Assembly: GCA_051201585.1 (NCBI GenBank)
Contig: CP179198.1
Coordinates: 1-64,000 of the forward strand
Direction: 5' to 3'
DNA from: UBA868 sp016776875
GTDB lineage: Bacteria > Pseudomonadota > Gammaproteobacteria > Arenicellales > UBA868
Length of the DNA: 64,000 nt
Positions 35,787 through 43,154 of this stretch are shown here, piece after piece. Numbering within the stretch: position 1 is the first letter of the stretch; each line of letters opens with the position of its first letter. The notes beneath the pieces were generated by a model that ran no database searches, was not told where the DNA came from, and saw nothing but the letters and a program-made list of their open reading frames with translations. The translations under genes and the position numbers were made by a program.

Positions 35787-36151
35787 ACTTCTCTCCCCTA
35801 ATAAAGTTGTTTGCTTAAACAAAACAGAAGTAACATTTACTTACTGACCAAGGACGAATTTTCTTAATATAGTTATCAATTTATTTTGGTCAGAGTGTAA
35901 GTTAAGGGCTATTAGACAGGATTAGAAATTGTTATTTTTGATAACTAAAATTAAGAAAAATTATTATTTTTTGCCAATCAATTCATAGTCAGAACGCTTT
36001 TTCCAATGAGTTCATAGTCTCAACGCTATTGATAATCAATTGATAGTCAGAGTGTTTGTGACAATCACTTAATAGTTAAAATATTATATGAGTGCCTTAC
36101 CCCTACTGGCAGAATGGGAAAATCACTCTTCCCCATCAAAGGAGTCAGCTC
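35787..36151. promoter_or_regulatory. Divergent regulatory region between soxCD-like and mod genes
   Basis: A 365-base AT-rich gap. It contains an 8-bp inverted repeat CTGACCAA (35844-35851) / TTGGTCAG (35886-35893) and the four-copy 29-bp tandem repeat at 35974-36089. The outer arm TTGGTCAG is followed by AGTGT, which resembles the AGTCAGAGTGT of the third repeat, so a degenerate extra copy may lie there. Both divergent promoters should lie here; I cannot place -35/-10 boxes with confidence. Confidence 0.6.
35974..36089. repeat. Four tandem 29-bp degenerate repeats, possible operator array
   Basis: Seen: units start at 35974, 36003, 36032 and 36061, all exactly 29 bases. All four share AAT at the same place, followed later by the core ATAGT (TCATAGTCAG, TCATAGTCTC, TGATAGTCAG, TAATAGTTAA). 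Units 1-2 end with AACGCT-type bases; unit 4 has drifted most. There are no spacers between units. Exact period with drifting sequence suggests selection on position, as for a regulator that binds side by side. Nothing else in the window looks like the unit. Confidence 0.8.
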
Positions 36152-36610
36152 ATGGAGCAGGTGCTCGCGCTGGAGCGCGCAAAAGATCCAGAAAAACGCA
36201 ATATTCCCCTAGTTGTGCGAATGAAACTTGATCTGGCCGGGGCTAAGATTCGCCTGATGGATTGGCGTGCCTTTAGCGACAGTGATCGCCAGAGTCTTAT
36301 CGATGCCCCGTTCGAAGGCCCTGCTGGCGAAGCACCTTTTTTTCGGGTGCTCAGCCAGGCGCTGGAATCCGCTAACCGAGGCGCCATGCCGCGTATTGCG
36401 CCGGCAGCGCCGCCGATAACCCTGTGGCTCAATCAGGAAGAGCCGTTGGAGATCTCGGAATTCAGACAATCGGCACAAGTTTATGCAAAATGGACGGATC
36501 TGAGCTGCTTTGAGCGTTATTTACTGTGTCATGCGACAAATCTGGAGGATCCGGAACTTTTGCGAACCATCGCTTTGGATACCAATTTGCTTACGGTCGA
36601 GGAAGTTTGA
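36152..36610 (+). CDS. Nitrate reductase-associated-like protein
   Basis: A 152-residue protein whose segment RNIPLVVRMKLDLAGAKIRLMDWRAFSDSDRQSLIDAP (read in parts) resembles the conserved start of the nitrate reductase-associated family, where a similar I-P-x-x-V-R-x-K-L-D motif occurs. The biochemical role of that family is unknown; members neighbour molybdoenzyme genes. ATG 36152 is chosen because AAAGGAG lies seven bases upstream; a GTG at 36092 would lengthen it by 20 residues into the repeat array. It overlaps modA by four bases (TTGA), so it is coupled to molybdate uptake. Family assignment is from memory of the motif. Confidence 0.6.
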   Translation: MEQVLALERAKDPEKRNIPLVVRMKLDLAGAKIRLMDWRAFSDSDRQSLIDAPFEGPAGEAPFFRVLSQALESANRGAMPRIAPAAPPITLWLNQEEPLEISEFRQSAQVYAKWTDLSCFERYLLCHATNLEDPELLRTIALDTNLLTVEEV

Positions 36611-37416
36611 AAGATTTCCGAACCCGCACCGCGGCTCTGTTTTTATGGATCAGTGCCGCCTTTTTTTCGACCGCAGTGATGGCCGGTGTGCCACTAATCG
36701 CGGCTGCGGCCAGTATTCGGCCGGCGCTCGAAGAGATATCCACTCGTTATAAAGAGGTGAGCGGGGAATCCGTCAGGCTGGTTTTTGGATCATCGGGCAC
36801 CTTGGCAAATCAGATTGCGAGCGGTGCCCCTTATGTGATGTTTCTTTCCGCAAATACCGCTTATGTGCAGTGGCTGATAGGCCTCGGACTAACCCAGGGG
36901 TCACCCGTGACTTATGCGGAGGGTGTGCTGGCACTATATAGCCGATCCGGATTGCTTGGCGAGGCCGAGAATCCGCTGATGGCGCTCGACTCTGCCCTTC
37001 AACACGGCGTTGTTAAGCGCTTAGTGATCGCCAATCCAGAGTATGCGCCCTATGGCACTGCCGCAAGGGCAGCTTTAGAACATGCAGGCTCCTGGACCCG
37101 AGCGAGGCAGGTCCTTTTGCTTGGTGCCAACGCGGGACAAGCAGTCCAGTATGCGCTTCAGGGTGATGTCGATGTGGCGTTGGTGCCGCTGCCACTTGCA
37201 CGGCTAGCAAAACTGCAAGAGACCGGGCAGCTTCAGGTCCTGCCCAAAGAGACTTTTCCGGGCGTTGAACTTCATCAGCAAATGGTTCTGTTGCCGGGCG
37301 CTGATCAAAAGACGCACGAGTTCTTTGCCTATCTGCAGTCCATTGATTCTCAGGCAATTTTCATGCGTCATGGATTACTTGTCCCCAGTCCAGTTAACTT
37401 AACTCTGCAACCTTAG
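36607..37416 (+). CDS. modA: Molybdate ABC transporter, periplasmic binding protein
   Basis: ModA captures molybdate (or tungstate) in the periplasm. From TTG 36607 the protein has 269 residues with a signal peptide (about 1-23, FLWISAAFFSTAVMA). Seen: IAAAASIRPALEEISTRY, VRLVFGSSGTLANQIASGAPYVMFLSAN in parts, IANPEYAPYGTAARAALEH and a C-terminal end typical of the family. The start overlaps the upstream gene; an in-frame ATG at 36526 would put 27 implausible residues before the signal peptide. Confidence 0.93.
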   Translation: MKDFRTRTAALFLWISAAFFSTAVMAGVPLIAAAASIRPALEEISTRYKEVSGESVRLVFGSSGTLANQIASGAPYVMFLSANTAYVQWLIGLGLTQGSPVTYAEGVLALYSRSGLLGEAENPLMALDSALQHGVVKRLVIANPEYAPYGTAARAALEHAGSWTRARQVLLLGANAGQAVQYALQGDVDVALVPLPLARLAKLQETGQLQVLPKETFPGVELHQQMVLLPGADQKTHEFFAYLQSIDSQAIFMRHGLLVPSPVNLTLQP

Positions 37417-37440
37417 CAGTCGAGCTGGTTTATCCCGGAA

Positions 37441-38118
37441 ATGGATTGGAACGCATTTCAACTCTCGTTGCAGCTTGCGGCCTGGACCCTGATTCTGCTT
37501 CTTCCCATCGGTATCGTGACGGGTCGCTGGCTGGCAAAAACGCAGACCCGAGCACGGCCCTGGCTACAGGCGTTTTTTGCGCTGCCTCTGGTCCTTCCGC
37601 CGACGGTGGTTGGCTATTACCTTTTGGTGTTCACCGGCACACGGTCGCCCATCGGAGAGTTCATCATGTCCTGGTTCGGGGTTTCATTGGTCTTCAGTTT
37701 TCCGGGTCTTGTGGTGGCTTCAATACTGGTTAATCTGCCTTTCGCCATTCTGCCGGTGCAACGAGCTTTTGAGGCCGTCTCCAACGAACTGCACGATGCT
37801 GCCGCTTGCTGTGGAATGACACCCTGGCAGACTTTCACACGAATCGAGATGCCTCTCGCTTGGCCCGGTGTACTGTCGGCGGCGGTTCTGACGCTAGGGC
37901 ACACGCTAGGGGAATTTGGAGTGGTGTTGATGGTCGGCGGAAATATCCCCGGAGAAACTCGAACCCTATCGATCGCGATATTTGATCGTGTCCAAGCTTT
38001 TGATCCACTTTCCGCAGGACACATGGCAGGCTTTTTACTGCTGATCTCACTGGTTACGGTGGCGCTTGGTTATGGGGTTCTGGAAAGGCGTGGCCCGCAA
38101 AGGCAGAAGAGCGCCTGA
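37441..38118 (+). CDS. modB: Molybdate ABC transporter, permease
   Basis: ModB is the inner-membrane channel subunit. The 225 residues have five or six membrane helices, and the EAA-type coupling loop EAVSNELHDAAACCGMTPWQTF is visible, followed by LGHTLGEFGVVLMVGGNIPGETRTLSIAIFD in parts, diagnostic for ModB. It overlaps modC by one base (TGATG). Confidence 0.94.
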   Translation: MDWNAFQLSLQLAAWTLILLLPIGIVTGRWLAKTQTRARPWLQAFFALPLVLPPTVVGYYLLVFTGTRSPIGEFIMSWFGVSLVFSFPGLVVASILVNLPFAILPVQRAFEAVSNELHDAAACCGMTPWQTFTRIEMPLAWPGVLSAAVLTLGHTLGEFGVVLMVGGNIPGETRTLSIAIFDRVQAFDPLSAGHMAGFLLLISLVTVALGYGVLERRGPQRQKSA

Positions 38119-39197
38119 TGTTGTCGATCTTCCTCGAGCATGATTTACCCTCCCTGGGAGTTGATTTCGAGTTACCCATTGGAACGCTTTCCGCGATCGT
38201 TGGCCCTTCAGGCAGTGGGAAGACCAGCGTACTGCGCGCGGTAGCCGGCTTACTGAACACAGAACGCTCGCGGGTAAGTTTTGACAAGGATATTTGGGCG
38301 GACACAGGAGCGAGGTATTTCAGACCCGCCTATCAGCGGCCATTGGGTTTTGTCAGCCAGACATTCGGATTGTTCCCGCATCTTACTGCCGTTGAAAACG
38401 TGGAAGCCGCGCTTACCCACCTGCGGCGTCGCGAACGAAGTCGTGAAGCACAGAACTGTCTCGATATTGTTGGTATCGGCGGTCTCGCAGATCGTCGTCC
38501 CAATGAACTTTCGGGGGGTCAGAGTCAGCGGGTCGCGATGGCGCGCGCACTTGCCAGAAAACCAAGACTGTTGCTACTCGATGAGCCGTTCTCAGCACTT
38601 GACCATAGCACCCGGAAGCGTCTCCGCGTGGAGCTGAAGCGCTTGCAGGACGCCCTCGCTATGACCGTGCTTTTTGTCACTCATGATCTGGATGAAGCGG
38701 CAGAGTTATCAGAAACGTTGGTGTTGCTACGTCGTGGGAAGGTGATACAGCAGGGGCCAACTCGTGAACTGTTGCGCAGACCTTCCACCGTTGAGGCGGC
38801 GCGCCTGATGAATTTCGTCAATCTCGCAAAGGCCGAGTGGGCAGGCTCGGACGCGTCCGGAATCACGCTTCGCTGGGGTGATGTTTTGTTGACAGCTGCG
38901 GAGGGACCGAAATCCCGGCCTGATGATACGATTCACTGGACGATTCGGACATCTGATGTTTTTCTTGTAAAAGATAACCACCCGAACGAATCGCGTCTCG
39001 GAACTATTTTGCCGGCCGAAGTTGTCGAGGTAATCGAGATGGGAAGTTCAGCTTTAGTCTCCGTAATCGTAAACAATAGCGGTGGAGAGGTGTTGCGATT
39101 GCAGCTTCGTCCTGGCGCACTTCACCGCCATAATTTATCGAAAGGATCACCAGTCAGGATTGCTTTACATGCTCAGGCAATAGTGCTTTTGAACTGA
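38118..39197 (+). CDS. modC: Molybdate ABC transporter, ATP-binding protein
   Basis: ModC powers molybdate import. Length is 359 residues: Walker A GPSGSGKTSVLRAVAG, Q-loop FVSQTFGLFPHL, signature LSGGQSQRVAMARAL, Walker B LLLLDEPFSALD, H-loop FVTHDLDEA, and a C-terminal molybdopterin-binding-like (TOBE) regulatory domain from about 285. It converges on glyQ with 34 bases between. The operon supplies molybdate, plausibly for the cofactor of the neighbouring SoxC-like enzyme. Confidence 0.94.
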   Translation: MLSIFLEHDLPSLGVDFELPIGTLSAIVGPSGSGKTSVLRAVAGLLNTERSRVSFDKDIWADTGARYFRPAYQRPLGFVSQTFGLFPHLTAVENVEAALTHLRRRERSREAQNCLDIVGIGGLADRRPNELSGGQSQRVAMARALARKPRLLLLDEPFSALDHSTRKRLRVELKRLQDALAMTVLFVTHDLDEAAELSETLVLLRRGKVIQQGPTRELLRRPSTVEAARLMNFVNLAKAEWAGSDASGITLRWGDVLLTAAEGPKSRPDDTIHWTIRTSDVFLVKDNHPNESRLGTILPAEVVEVIEMGSSALVSVIVNNSGGEVLRLQLRPGALHRHNLSKGSPVRIALHAQAIVLLN

Positions 39198-39231
39198 TCA
39201 GACGCTTCGCCCCCGGAAAACCAAATTAACT

Positions 39232-40104
39232 TTATTTTTTCTTCCCGCGCGGAAAGCCAAGTGCTTCCCGAGCCTCAAAGTAGCTTTGAGCGACGCCTTT
39301 TGAGAGATTGCGAACACGGCCGATATACCGGGCACGTTCGGTGACGCTAATGGCGCCACGTGCGTCAAGCAGATTGAATGTGTGCGAGGCTTTCAGCACC
39401 TGCTCATAAGCCGGGAGTGGCAGTTTTTCCGCAAGCAGCTGCGTGCAGGCCGCCTCGCAGTTATCAAATTGAGGCCGCAAAACATCAACATTGGCGTGTT
39501 TAAAATTGTAAGCAGATTGTTCGACTTCGTTTTGGTGATAGATATCGCCATAGCTGAAATTTTCATTCCACTTAAGATCAAAAACGCTGTCGACGCCTTG
39601 GATATAGAGCGCAATGCGTTCGAGTCCGTAGGTAATCTCGCCCGTCACGGGGCGACAATCAAGACCGCCCACCTGCTGAAAATAAGTAAATTGAGAAATT
39701 TCCATGCCGTTAAGCCAGATTTCCCAGCCTAATCCCCATGCGCCTAACGTTGGAGACTCCCAGTTGTCTTCAACAAAGCGGACATCATCTTTTGTGAACT
39801 TGATTCCAAGACTTTCAAGTGAGCCCAGATATAGCTCCTGGAAGTTGTCCGGAGATGGTTTTAGAACGACCTGAAACTGAAAGTAGTGTTGCAGTCGATT
39901 CGGGTTCTCGCCATATCGCCCGTCCGTCGGTCGCCGGGAGGGCTGAACATATGCAGCGTTCAGGGGCTCAGGTCCGACGGCGGTAAGGAATGTTGCCGTA
40001 TGAAAGGTGCCCGCGCCCACTTCCATGTCGTATGGCTGAAGAATCACGCAGCCCTGATCTGACCAGTAAGCCTGAAGGCGCAGGATTAACTCCTGAAAAT
40101 ACAC
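39232..40104 (-). CDS. glyQ: Glycine-tRNA ligase alpha subunit
   Basis: GlyQ is the catalytic subunit of tetrameric glycyl-tRNA synthetase. Length is 290 residues. Seen: LQAYWSDQGCVILQPYDMEVGAGTFH in parts, AAYVQPSRRPTDGRYGENPNRLQHYFQFQ in parts, GWEIWLNGMEISQFTYFQQVGG in parts and the C-terminal RARYIGRVRNLSKGVAQ. glyS, normally next in the same operon, is 8.3 kb downstream on the same strand, with the mod/sox block between. Confidence 0.97.
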   Translation of the reverse strand: MYFQELILRLQAYWSDQGCVILQPYDMEVGAGTFHTATFLTAVGPEPLNAAYVQPSRRPTDGRYGENPNRLQHYFQFQVVLKPSPDNFQELYLGSLESLGIKFTKDDVRFVEDNWESPTLGAWGLGWEIWLNGMEISQFTYFQQVGGLDCRPVTGEITYGLERIALYIQGVDSVFDLKWNENFSYGDIYHQNEVEQSAYNFKHANVDVLRPQFDNCEAACTQLLAEKLPLPAYEQVLKASHTFNLLDARGAISVTERARYIGRVRNLSKGVAQSYFEAREALGFPRGKKK

Positions 40105-40402
40105 GGTGTTCTACTCCTGACGAAAAAACCAAGAGATCGAATTATAGCGGGACGACTGACAGGGTTAATGATCGATCGAAGAATTCCGTTAACTGCTGTT
40201 AAAAAATTCGGGATCGATCGGCGGGAAATTTCGCTGCTTTTTAAATCGAAGATCGCCTCTATGAGTGCCGATAGAAATTCTCGCGATCGGGATGATTAAA
40301 ATCTCGCCATGATGGCCCTGACTCATCCAGTGTCCTGGTTACTGGCACGAACCGCAGTAATTTGAGAATTTGTCTCGATGTGACGGCAATATAATTAAAA
40401 AA

Positions 40403-40419
40403 TGCACTAAAATAATGCA
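40403..40419. promoter_or_regulatory. NtrC binding site 1 (glnA enhancer)
   Basis: Seen: TGCACTAAAATAATGCA, close to the enterobacterial NtrC consensus TGCAC(C/T)-N5-GTGCA with one weak half. It lies about 88 bases upstream of the sigma-54 -24 element, a normal enhancer distance. Confidence 0.8.
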
Positions 40420-40433
40420 AATTAATTATTTTA

Positions 40434-40450
40434 AGCACTAAAAAAGTGCA
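40434..40450. promoter_or_regulatory. NtrC binding site 2 (glnA enhancer)
   Basis: Seen: the 15-bp core GCACT-AAAAA-AGTGC (40435-40449) is a palindrome apart from its A-only centre. It is centred 31 bases (three helical turns) from site 1, so the two would lie on the same DNA face, the usual cooperative arrangement. Confidence 0.85.
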
Positions 40451-40490
40451 TTAATGAGCAGAAGTCTGATTTTAATAGCGATTTAATGTC

Positions 40491-40506
40491 TGGCATGAGA
40501 ATTGCT
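40491..40506 (+). promoter_or_regulatory. Sigma-54 promoter of glnA
   Basis: Seen: TGGCATGAGAATTGCT, with GG and GC exactly 12 bases apart, as required at -24/-12. Predicted transcription start is near 40517, giving a leader of about 85 bases before the glnA ATG. Together with the two upstream NtrC sites this predicts nitrogen-limited induction. Confidence 0.88.
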
Positions 40507-40601
40507 TAAATGAAAGAACAATCTAATCATTTAATTTTGTCCTGAACCAGGCGTCGATTGTCGGCGGACCTTCGGGACAAACACTGTTGAGGAATAGAGT
40601 T

Positions 40602-42014
40602 ATGTCATCAGCTCGCGATGCGTTAAACGCGATAAAAGAATCAAAAGCCAAATTTGTGGATTTTCGTTTTACGGACACCCATGGCAAAGAGCATCATGTC
40701 TCGTTGCCGGCGTCGACGGTTGACGAGGATACCTTTGAGGAAGGAAAGATGTTTGACGGCTCATCAATTGCCGGTTGGAAGGGAATTAATGAATCAGACA
40801 TGATCCTAATGCCCGATCCGGAAAGTCTTGTGATCGATCCGTTCATGCAGGACACGACCATTAATCTTCGGTGCGACATTATCGAGCCTGCGACCATGCA
40901 GGGTTATGACCTAGACCCCCGGTCAATCGCGAAACGGGCGGAGGCTTATCTGAAGTCAACAGGGGTTGGCGACACCGCTTTTTTTGGCCCGGAGCCCGAA
41001 TTTTTTGTATTTGATTCGGTTCGCTGGAATAACGAAATGGGAGATGTTTCCTATCATATTGATTCCGTTGAAGCCGCCTGGAGTTCGGGCAACGATTATG
41101 AAGAGGGCAACACGGGACATCGACCAAGCGTCAAAGGCGGTTATTTTCCGGTTCCGCCTGTTGATTCTTTGCACGATGTGCGCTCCAGCATGTGTTTGGC
41201 GATGGAAGATATGGGGTTGGGCGTCGAAGTGCATCACCATGAGGTGGGCACCGCTGGACAGGGCGAGATTGGGGTGAAGTTCGATACGCTGGTTGCCAAA
41301 GCAGACCAGACCCAGATTTACAAATACTGCATTCACAACGTAGCGCACGCGCACGGTATGACAGCGACCTTTATGCCCAAGCCATTGGTCGGTGATAACG
41401 GCAGCGGCATGCATGTCCACCAGTCTATTTTCAAAGACGGCAATAACACATTTGCCGGGGACGAATACGGCGGTTTGAGTGAGACGGCGCTTTTTTATAT
41501 CGGCGGTATTTTCAAACATGCCAGGGCTCTTAATGCGTTTACCAACGCCAGTACCAACAGCTATAAACGACTTGTGCCGGGTTTTGAAGCGCCTGTCATG
41601 CTGGCGTATTCCGCGCGAAACCGCTCGGCGTCTTGCCGCATTCCTTATGTGGGGAATCCGAAGGCCCGCCGCGTGGAAGTACGGTTTCCTGATCCTACCG
41701 CCAATCCTTACCTGGCTTTCACCGCGTTACTTTTAGCGGGTCTCGATGGAATCCAAAATCGGATTCACCCGGGTGGCCCGATGGATAAAGATCTCTATGA
41801 CCTTCCGCCAGAAGAAGAGCGGGAGATTCCAACGGTCGCCCACTCTCTTGATCAAGCATTAGACGCGCTTGATGCTGATCGTGAGTTTTTGAAGGTAGGG
41901 GGCGTTATGAGTGATGAGATGATTGACGCGTACATCGCCCTGAAAATGGAACATGTTCAGCGTCTGCGGATGTCGACTCATCCAGCGGAGTTTGACTTGT
42001 ATTACAGCGTCTGA
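40602..42014 (+). CDS. glnA: Glutamine synthetase, type I
   Basis: GlnA makes glutamine from glutamate and ammonia and is the main assimilation enzyme at low ammonium. From ATG 40602 (GAGGAA eight bases upstream) it has 470 residues. Seen: DGSSIAGWKGINESDM, FFGPEPEFFVFD, HHHEVGTAGQGEIGVKFDTL in parts, KPLVGDNGSGMHVHQS, and NRSASCRIPYV. The KDLYDLPPEE segment near residue 398 holds the tyrosine adenylylated by GlnE, so activity control by PII/GlnE is expected. Transcription is predicted to be NtrC/sigma-54 dependent. Confidence 0.98.
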   Translation: MSSARDALNAIKESKAKFVDFRFTDTHGKEHHVSLPASTVDEDTFEEGKMFDGSSIAGWKGINESDMILMPDPESLVIDPFMQDTTINLRCDIIEPATMQGYDLDPRSIAKRAEAYLKSTGVGDTAFFGPEPEFFVFDSVRWNNEMGDVSYHIDSVEAAWSSGNDYEEGNTGHRPSVKGGYFPVPPVDSLHDVRSSMCLAMEDMGLGVEVHHHEVGTAGQGEIGVKFDTLVAKADQTQIYKYCIHNVAHAHGMTATFMPKPLVGDNGSGMHVHQSIFKDGNNTFAGDEYGGLSETALFYIGGIFKHARALNAFTNASTNSYKRLVPGFEAPVMLAYSARNRSASCRIPYVGNPKARRVEVRFPDPTANPYLAFTALLLAGLDGIQNRIHPGGPMDKDLYDLPPEEEREIPTVAHSLDQALDALDADREFLKVGGVMSDEMIDAYIALKMEHVQRLRMSTHPAEFDLYYSV

Positions 42015-42022
42015 GCGACCGG

Positions 42023-42046
42023 AGCGGGCGAGTCGAGTCGCCCGCT
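42023..42046 (+). terminator. GC-rich hairpin after glnA
   Basis: Seen: AGCGGGCGA (42023-42031) pairs perfectly with TCGCCCGCT (42038-42046), loop GTCGAG, then TTTAACTT. A 9-bp GC stem with a short T tract should partly end glnA transcripts, leaving low readthrough into ntrBC, as in enterobacteria. Confidence 0.75.
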
Positions 42047-42063
42047 TTAACTTCGTTTATAAT

Positions 42064-42080
42064 TGCACCAAAATAGTGCA
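42064..42080. promoter_or_regulatory. NtrC site overlapping the ntrB leader
   Basis: Seen: TGCACCAAAATAGTGCA, a near-perfect NtrC consensus, ending six bases before the ntrB ATG. It has no sigma-54 element behind it, so binding here probably represses ntrBC, like the glnL operator site of E. coli, and also covers the ribosome-binding region of the gene. Confidence 0.88.
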
Positions 42081-42086
42081 AAATAA

Positions 42087-43154
42087 ATGAAATCGCCAGA
42101 TCCGATATCTTTCTCGCAAGTTCTGGAGAGTCTCAAGGCCGCTGTTCTCGTCGTCGATCGCGACCGGAAGATCTGTTTCATGAATGCATCAGCGGAAGAC
42201 TTATTGCAATTAAGCGCACCGCGCGTGTTGGGGCTGGATGTGTTGTCTCAACTTCCCTTGGGGATGACGTTTCAGGCGGCCCTTCTTGCCGCCAATGACG
42301 GCGCCACAACGACCCTTCGTGAGTGTCAGCTGCGCCGACCTGGTCAAGCGGAGTCCACTCAGGTCGACTGTACCGTGTCGCCGTTAAATGCTCATAAGGG
42401 TCGCGAACTTTCTATTGTTGAGTTGAGTCAGGTTGAACAGTTATCCAAGATTTCCCGGCACAATTGGCTAGAGGAAAAACAAAGCGCATTCGCTCAGATT
42501 GTTCGGTCACTTGCCCATGAGATTAAAAATCCATTGGGCGGTTTGCGAGGCGCGGCTCAGTTGCTGGATCGCGAGTTATCAGATCAGGGCCTCCGTGAAT
42601 ATACCCGCATCATTACCCATGAAGCTGACCGACTGAGTGACCTCGTTGATCGATTGATGGGCGGATCTCGCGGAATCAAAAGCGAGCCGTTTAACCTGCA
42701 TTCGGTTATCGAGCATGTCAGAAAACTCATGCTCGTCGAAACACCGCACGGTCTTAACTTTGAGCGTGATTATGACCCCAGTATTCCGGAGGTCATCGGA
42801 GATCAAGAGCAGATGACCCAGGCTATCCTCAACATCGTCCGTAATGCGGTTGAGGCAATGCGGGGAGCCGGCAATATCCTCCTTAAAACAAGGGTGAGAC
42901 GCCAGAAGACGCTTAGAAACCATCGCCATCGATTAGTCGTTGAAGCCTCAATAACAGACGATGGACCCGGAATTGATGACCAGATTATCGACCGTATTTT
43001 TTTCCCGATGGTGACGGGCAGGGCGGATGGCACGGGGTTGGGTCTCGCGATTACCCAGGAGATCATAAGGCGCCACGACGGGGTCATTGAGTGCACAAGT
43101 CGCCCAAGTGAAACCTGCTTTAGTGTGTTTTTGCCTGTAGGGCATAGCGCATGA
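42087..43154 (+). CDS. glnL: Nitrogen regulation sensor kinase NtrB (GlnL)
   Basis: NtrB phosphorylates NtrC under nitrogen limitation and, with PII, dephosphorylates it in excess. The 355 residues comprise an N-terminal PAS domain (about 5-120: LVVDRDRKICFMNASAEDLL), the phospho-acceptor motif SLAHEIKNPLGGLRGAAQLL near 140, and the kinase domain with the N-box NIVRNAVEAM, DDGPGID, and GTGLGLAIT. It overlaps ntrC by four bases (ATGA). Confidence 0.95.
   Translation: MKSPDPISFSQVLESLKAAVLVVDRDRKICFMNASAEDLLQLSAPRVLGLDVLSQLPLGMTFQAALLAANDGATTTLRECQLRRPGQAESTQVDCTVSPLNAHKGRELSIVELSQVEQLSKISRHNWLEEKQSAFAQIVRSLAHEIKNPLGGLRGAAQLLDRELSDQGLREYTRIITHEADRLSDLVDRLMGGSRGIKSEPFNLHSVIEHVRKLMLVETPHGLNFERDYDPSIPEVIGDQEQMTQAILNIVRNAVEAMRGAGNILLKTRVRRQKTLRNHRHRLVVEASITDDGPGIDDQIIDRIFFPMVTGRADGTGLGLAITQEIIRRHDGVIECTSRPSETCFSVFLPVGHSA

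Larger units (their letters stand above)
40105..40601. promoter_or_regulatory. Divergent glyQ/glnA control region
   Basis: A 497-base gap. The right half holds two NtrC-type palindromes and a sigma-54 promoter (separate entries). The left half should carry the glyQ promoter on the minus strand; it contains ATCGATC-type repeats (near 40170 and 40214) but no clear -35/-10 pair that I can defend. Confidence 0.5.

Noticed and set aside
35974..36089. The 29-bp repeats as a CRISPR array
   Set aside because: Units are directly adjacent with no spacers, they diverge strongly, and no cas gene is in the window.
40342..40358. A second sigma-54 promoter (TGGCACG...GC) in the glnA leader region
   Set aside because: The GG-GC spacing is two bases too short, whereas the element at 40491 has the exact spacing.
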